Below, piece after piece: positions 63,868-64,000 of a DNA stretch of 64,000 bases. A program made the translations under genes and the position numbers. The stretch is from Planococcus kocurii (GTDB lineage: Bacteria > Bacillota > Bacilli > Bacillales_A > Planococcaceae), in NCBI RefSeq assembly GCF_001465835.2, contig NZ_CP013661.2, positions 3,278,501 through 3,342,500 on the forward strand. Reading direction: 5' to 3'. The notes under the pieces were generated by a model, which saw only the letters and a program-made list of their open reading frames with translations, ran no database searches and was not told the DNA's origin. Every line of letters starts with the position of its first letter. The stretch's first letter is position 1.

Positions 63868-64000
63868 AAACAATAGTCACCACAGCATACCGGCCAACTT
63901 CGTCTGCATTGGCATGGGCAAATCGCGTTTCAGCAGAACTGGAAATTTTACAAGTTCCGCGCAATAAGCGTTCCATTGACCGGATGCAAGAAGATGAACA
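63864..64000 (+). CDS. class I SAM-dependent methyltransferase, N-terminal part
   Basis: GTG at 63864 overlaps the bacilliredoxin stop. The 45 codons present read MKTIVTTAYRPTSSALAWAN and then VPRNKRSIDRM, typical of the N-terminal region of a Bacillales methyltransferase family related to B. subtilis YpiP. The catalytic SAM motif lies outside the window. Identification rests on this short piece. Confidence 0.6.
   Translation, partial: MKTIVTTAYRPTSSALAWANRVSAELEILQVPRNKRSIDRMQEDE

Overview
The window looks like chromosomal DNA of a Gram-positive rod of the Bacillales, most likely Planococcaceae (Planococcus-like). This is inferred from the moderately low GC, the strong GGAGG-type ribosome sites, many TTG/GTG starts, a bacilliredoxin, and a block of genes matching Bacillus subtilis yp- genes (ypdP, ypeP, ypeQ, cspD, ypgQ, ypgR). 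No rRNA, tRNA, CRISPR array, prophage or intact insertion sequence was seen. Most of the window is short transcription units separated by clear intrinsic terminators.

Layout. 0-9 kb: an acetyltransferase, a TlpA-like thioredoxin with a membrane partner and a 10-codon leader ORF, an orphan succinate dehydrogenase iron-sulfur subunit, an amine oxidase, guanine deaminase, purine nucleoside phosphorylase and a Crp/Fnr regulator. 9-15 kb: a betaine-family binding lipoprotein next to EgtB (no EgtD), then an Rrf2 regulator overlapping a giant YhgE/Pip membrane protein. 15.7-21 kb: a glutathione and formaldehyde module, with an HxlR regulator divergent from class III alcohol dehydrogenase, S-formylglutathione hydrolase and bifunctional glutathione synthase GshAB. 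The intergenic region carries two copies of a TGAC-N6-GTCA dyad and a decayed duplicate of the adhC 5' end. 21-24 kb: a lipoprotein whose cupredoxin domain appears circularly permuted, divergent from a wall-anchored protein made of two His-conserving repeats. 24-33 kb: MarR-SDR, LacI, peroxiredoxin, thioredoxin, a CGNR regulator, a manganese ABC transporter with an operator-like palindrome, and an XRE regulator with a broken DUF3169-like gene. 33-40 kb: an M1-like peptidase, a second YhgE/Pip-like exporter with PadR, a HIT protein flanked by GCAAACAA-rich non-coding DNA, an MFS gene apparently starting at ATT, and acetyltransferases. 40.5-46.7 kb: a catabolic operon (SDR, FAD-linked oxidase, FGGY kinase, MFS, RpiR) whose composition recalls the uncharacterised E. 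coli ygcW/ygcU/ygcE/ygcS set; its MFS gene is frameshifted in a G5 run. 46.8-55.5 kb: TetR-MFS efflux, AIM24-like protein, cupin, S66 peptidase, a sugar dehydrogenase-like lipoprotein and small membrane proteins. 55.6-64 kb: RNase H-like YpeP, a queuosine-precursor transporter under a preQ1-I riboswitch, zinc-finger YpeQ, CspD, HD hydrolase, ABC-F ATPase, YpgR/CvfC, a dead acetyltransferase, bacilliredoxin and the start of a methyltransferase.

How it fits together. The best-supported functional unit is glutathione synthesis coupled to formaldehyde oxidation, in a cell that also carries a bacilliredoxin. The signals most worth checking are the permuted cupredoxin, the two-repeat His protein, the EgtB plus betaine-binding-protein pair, the ygc-like operon, the duplicated HxlR operator region and the preQ1 riboswitch.
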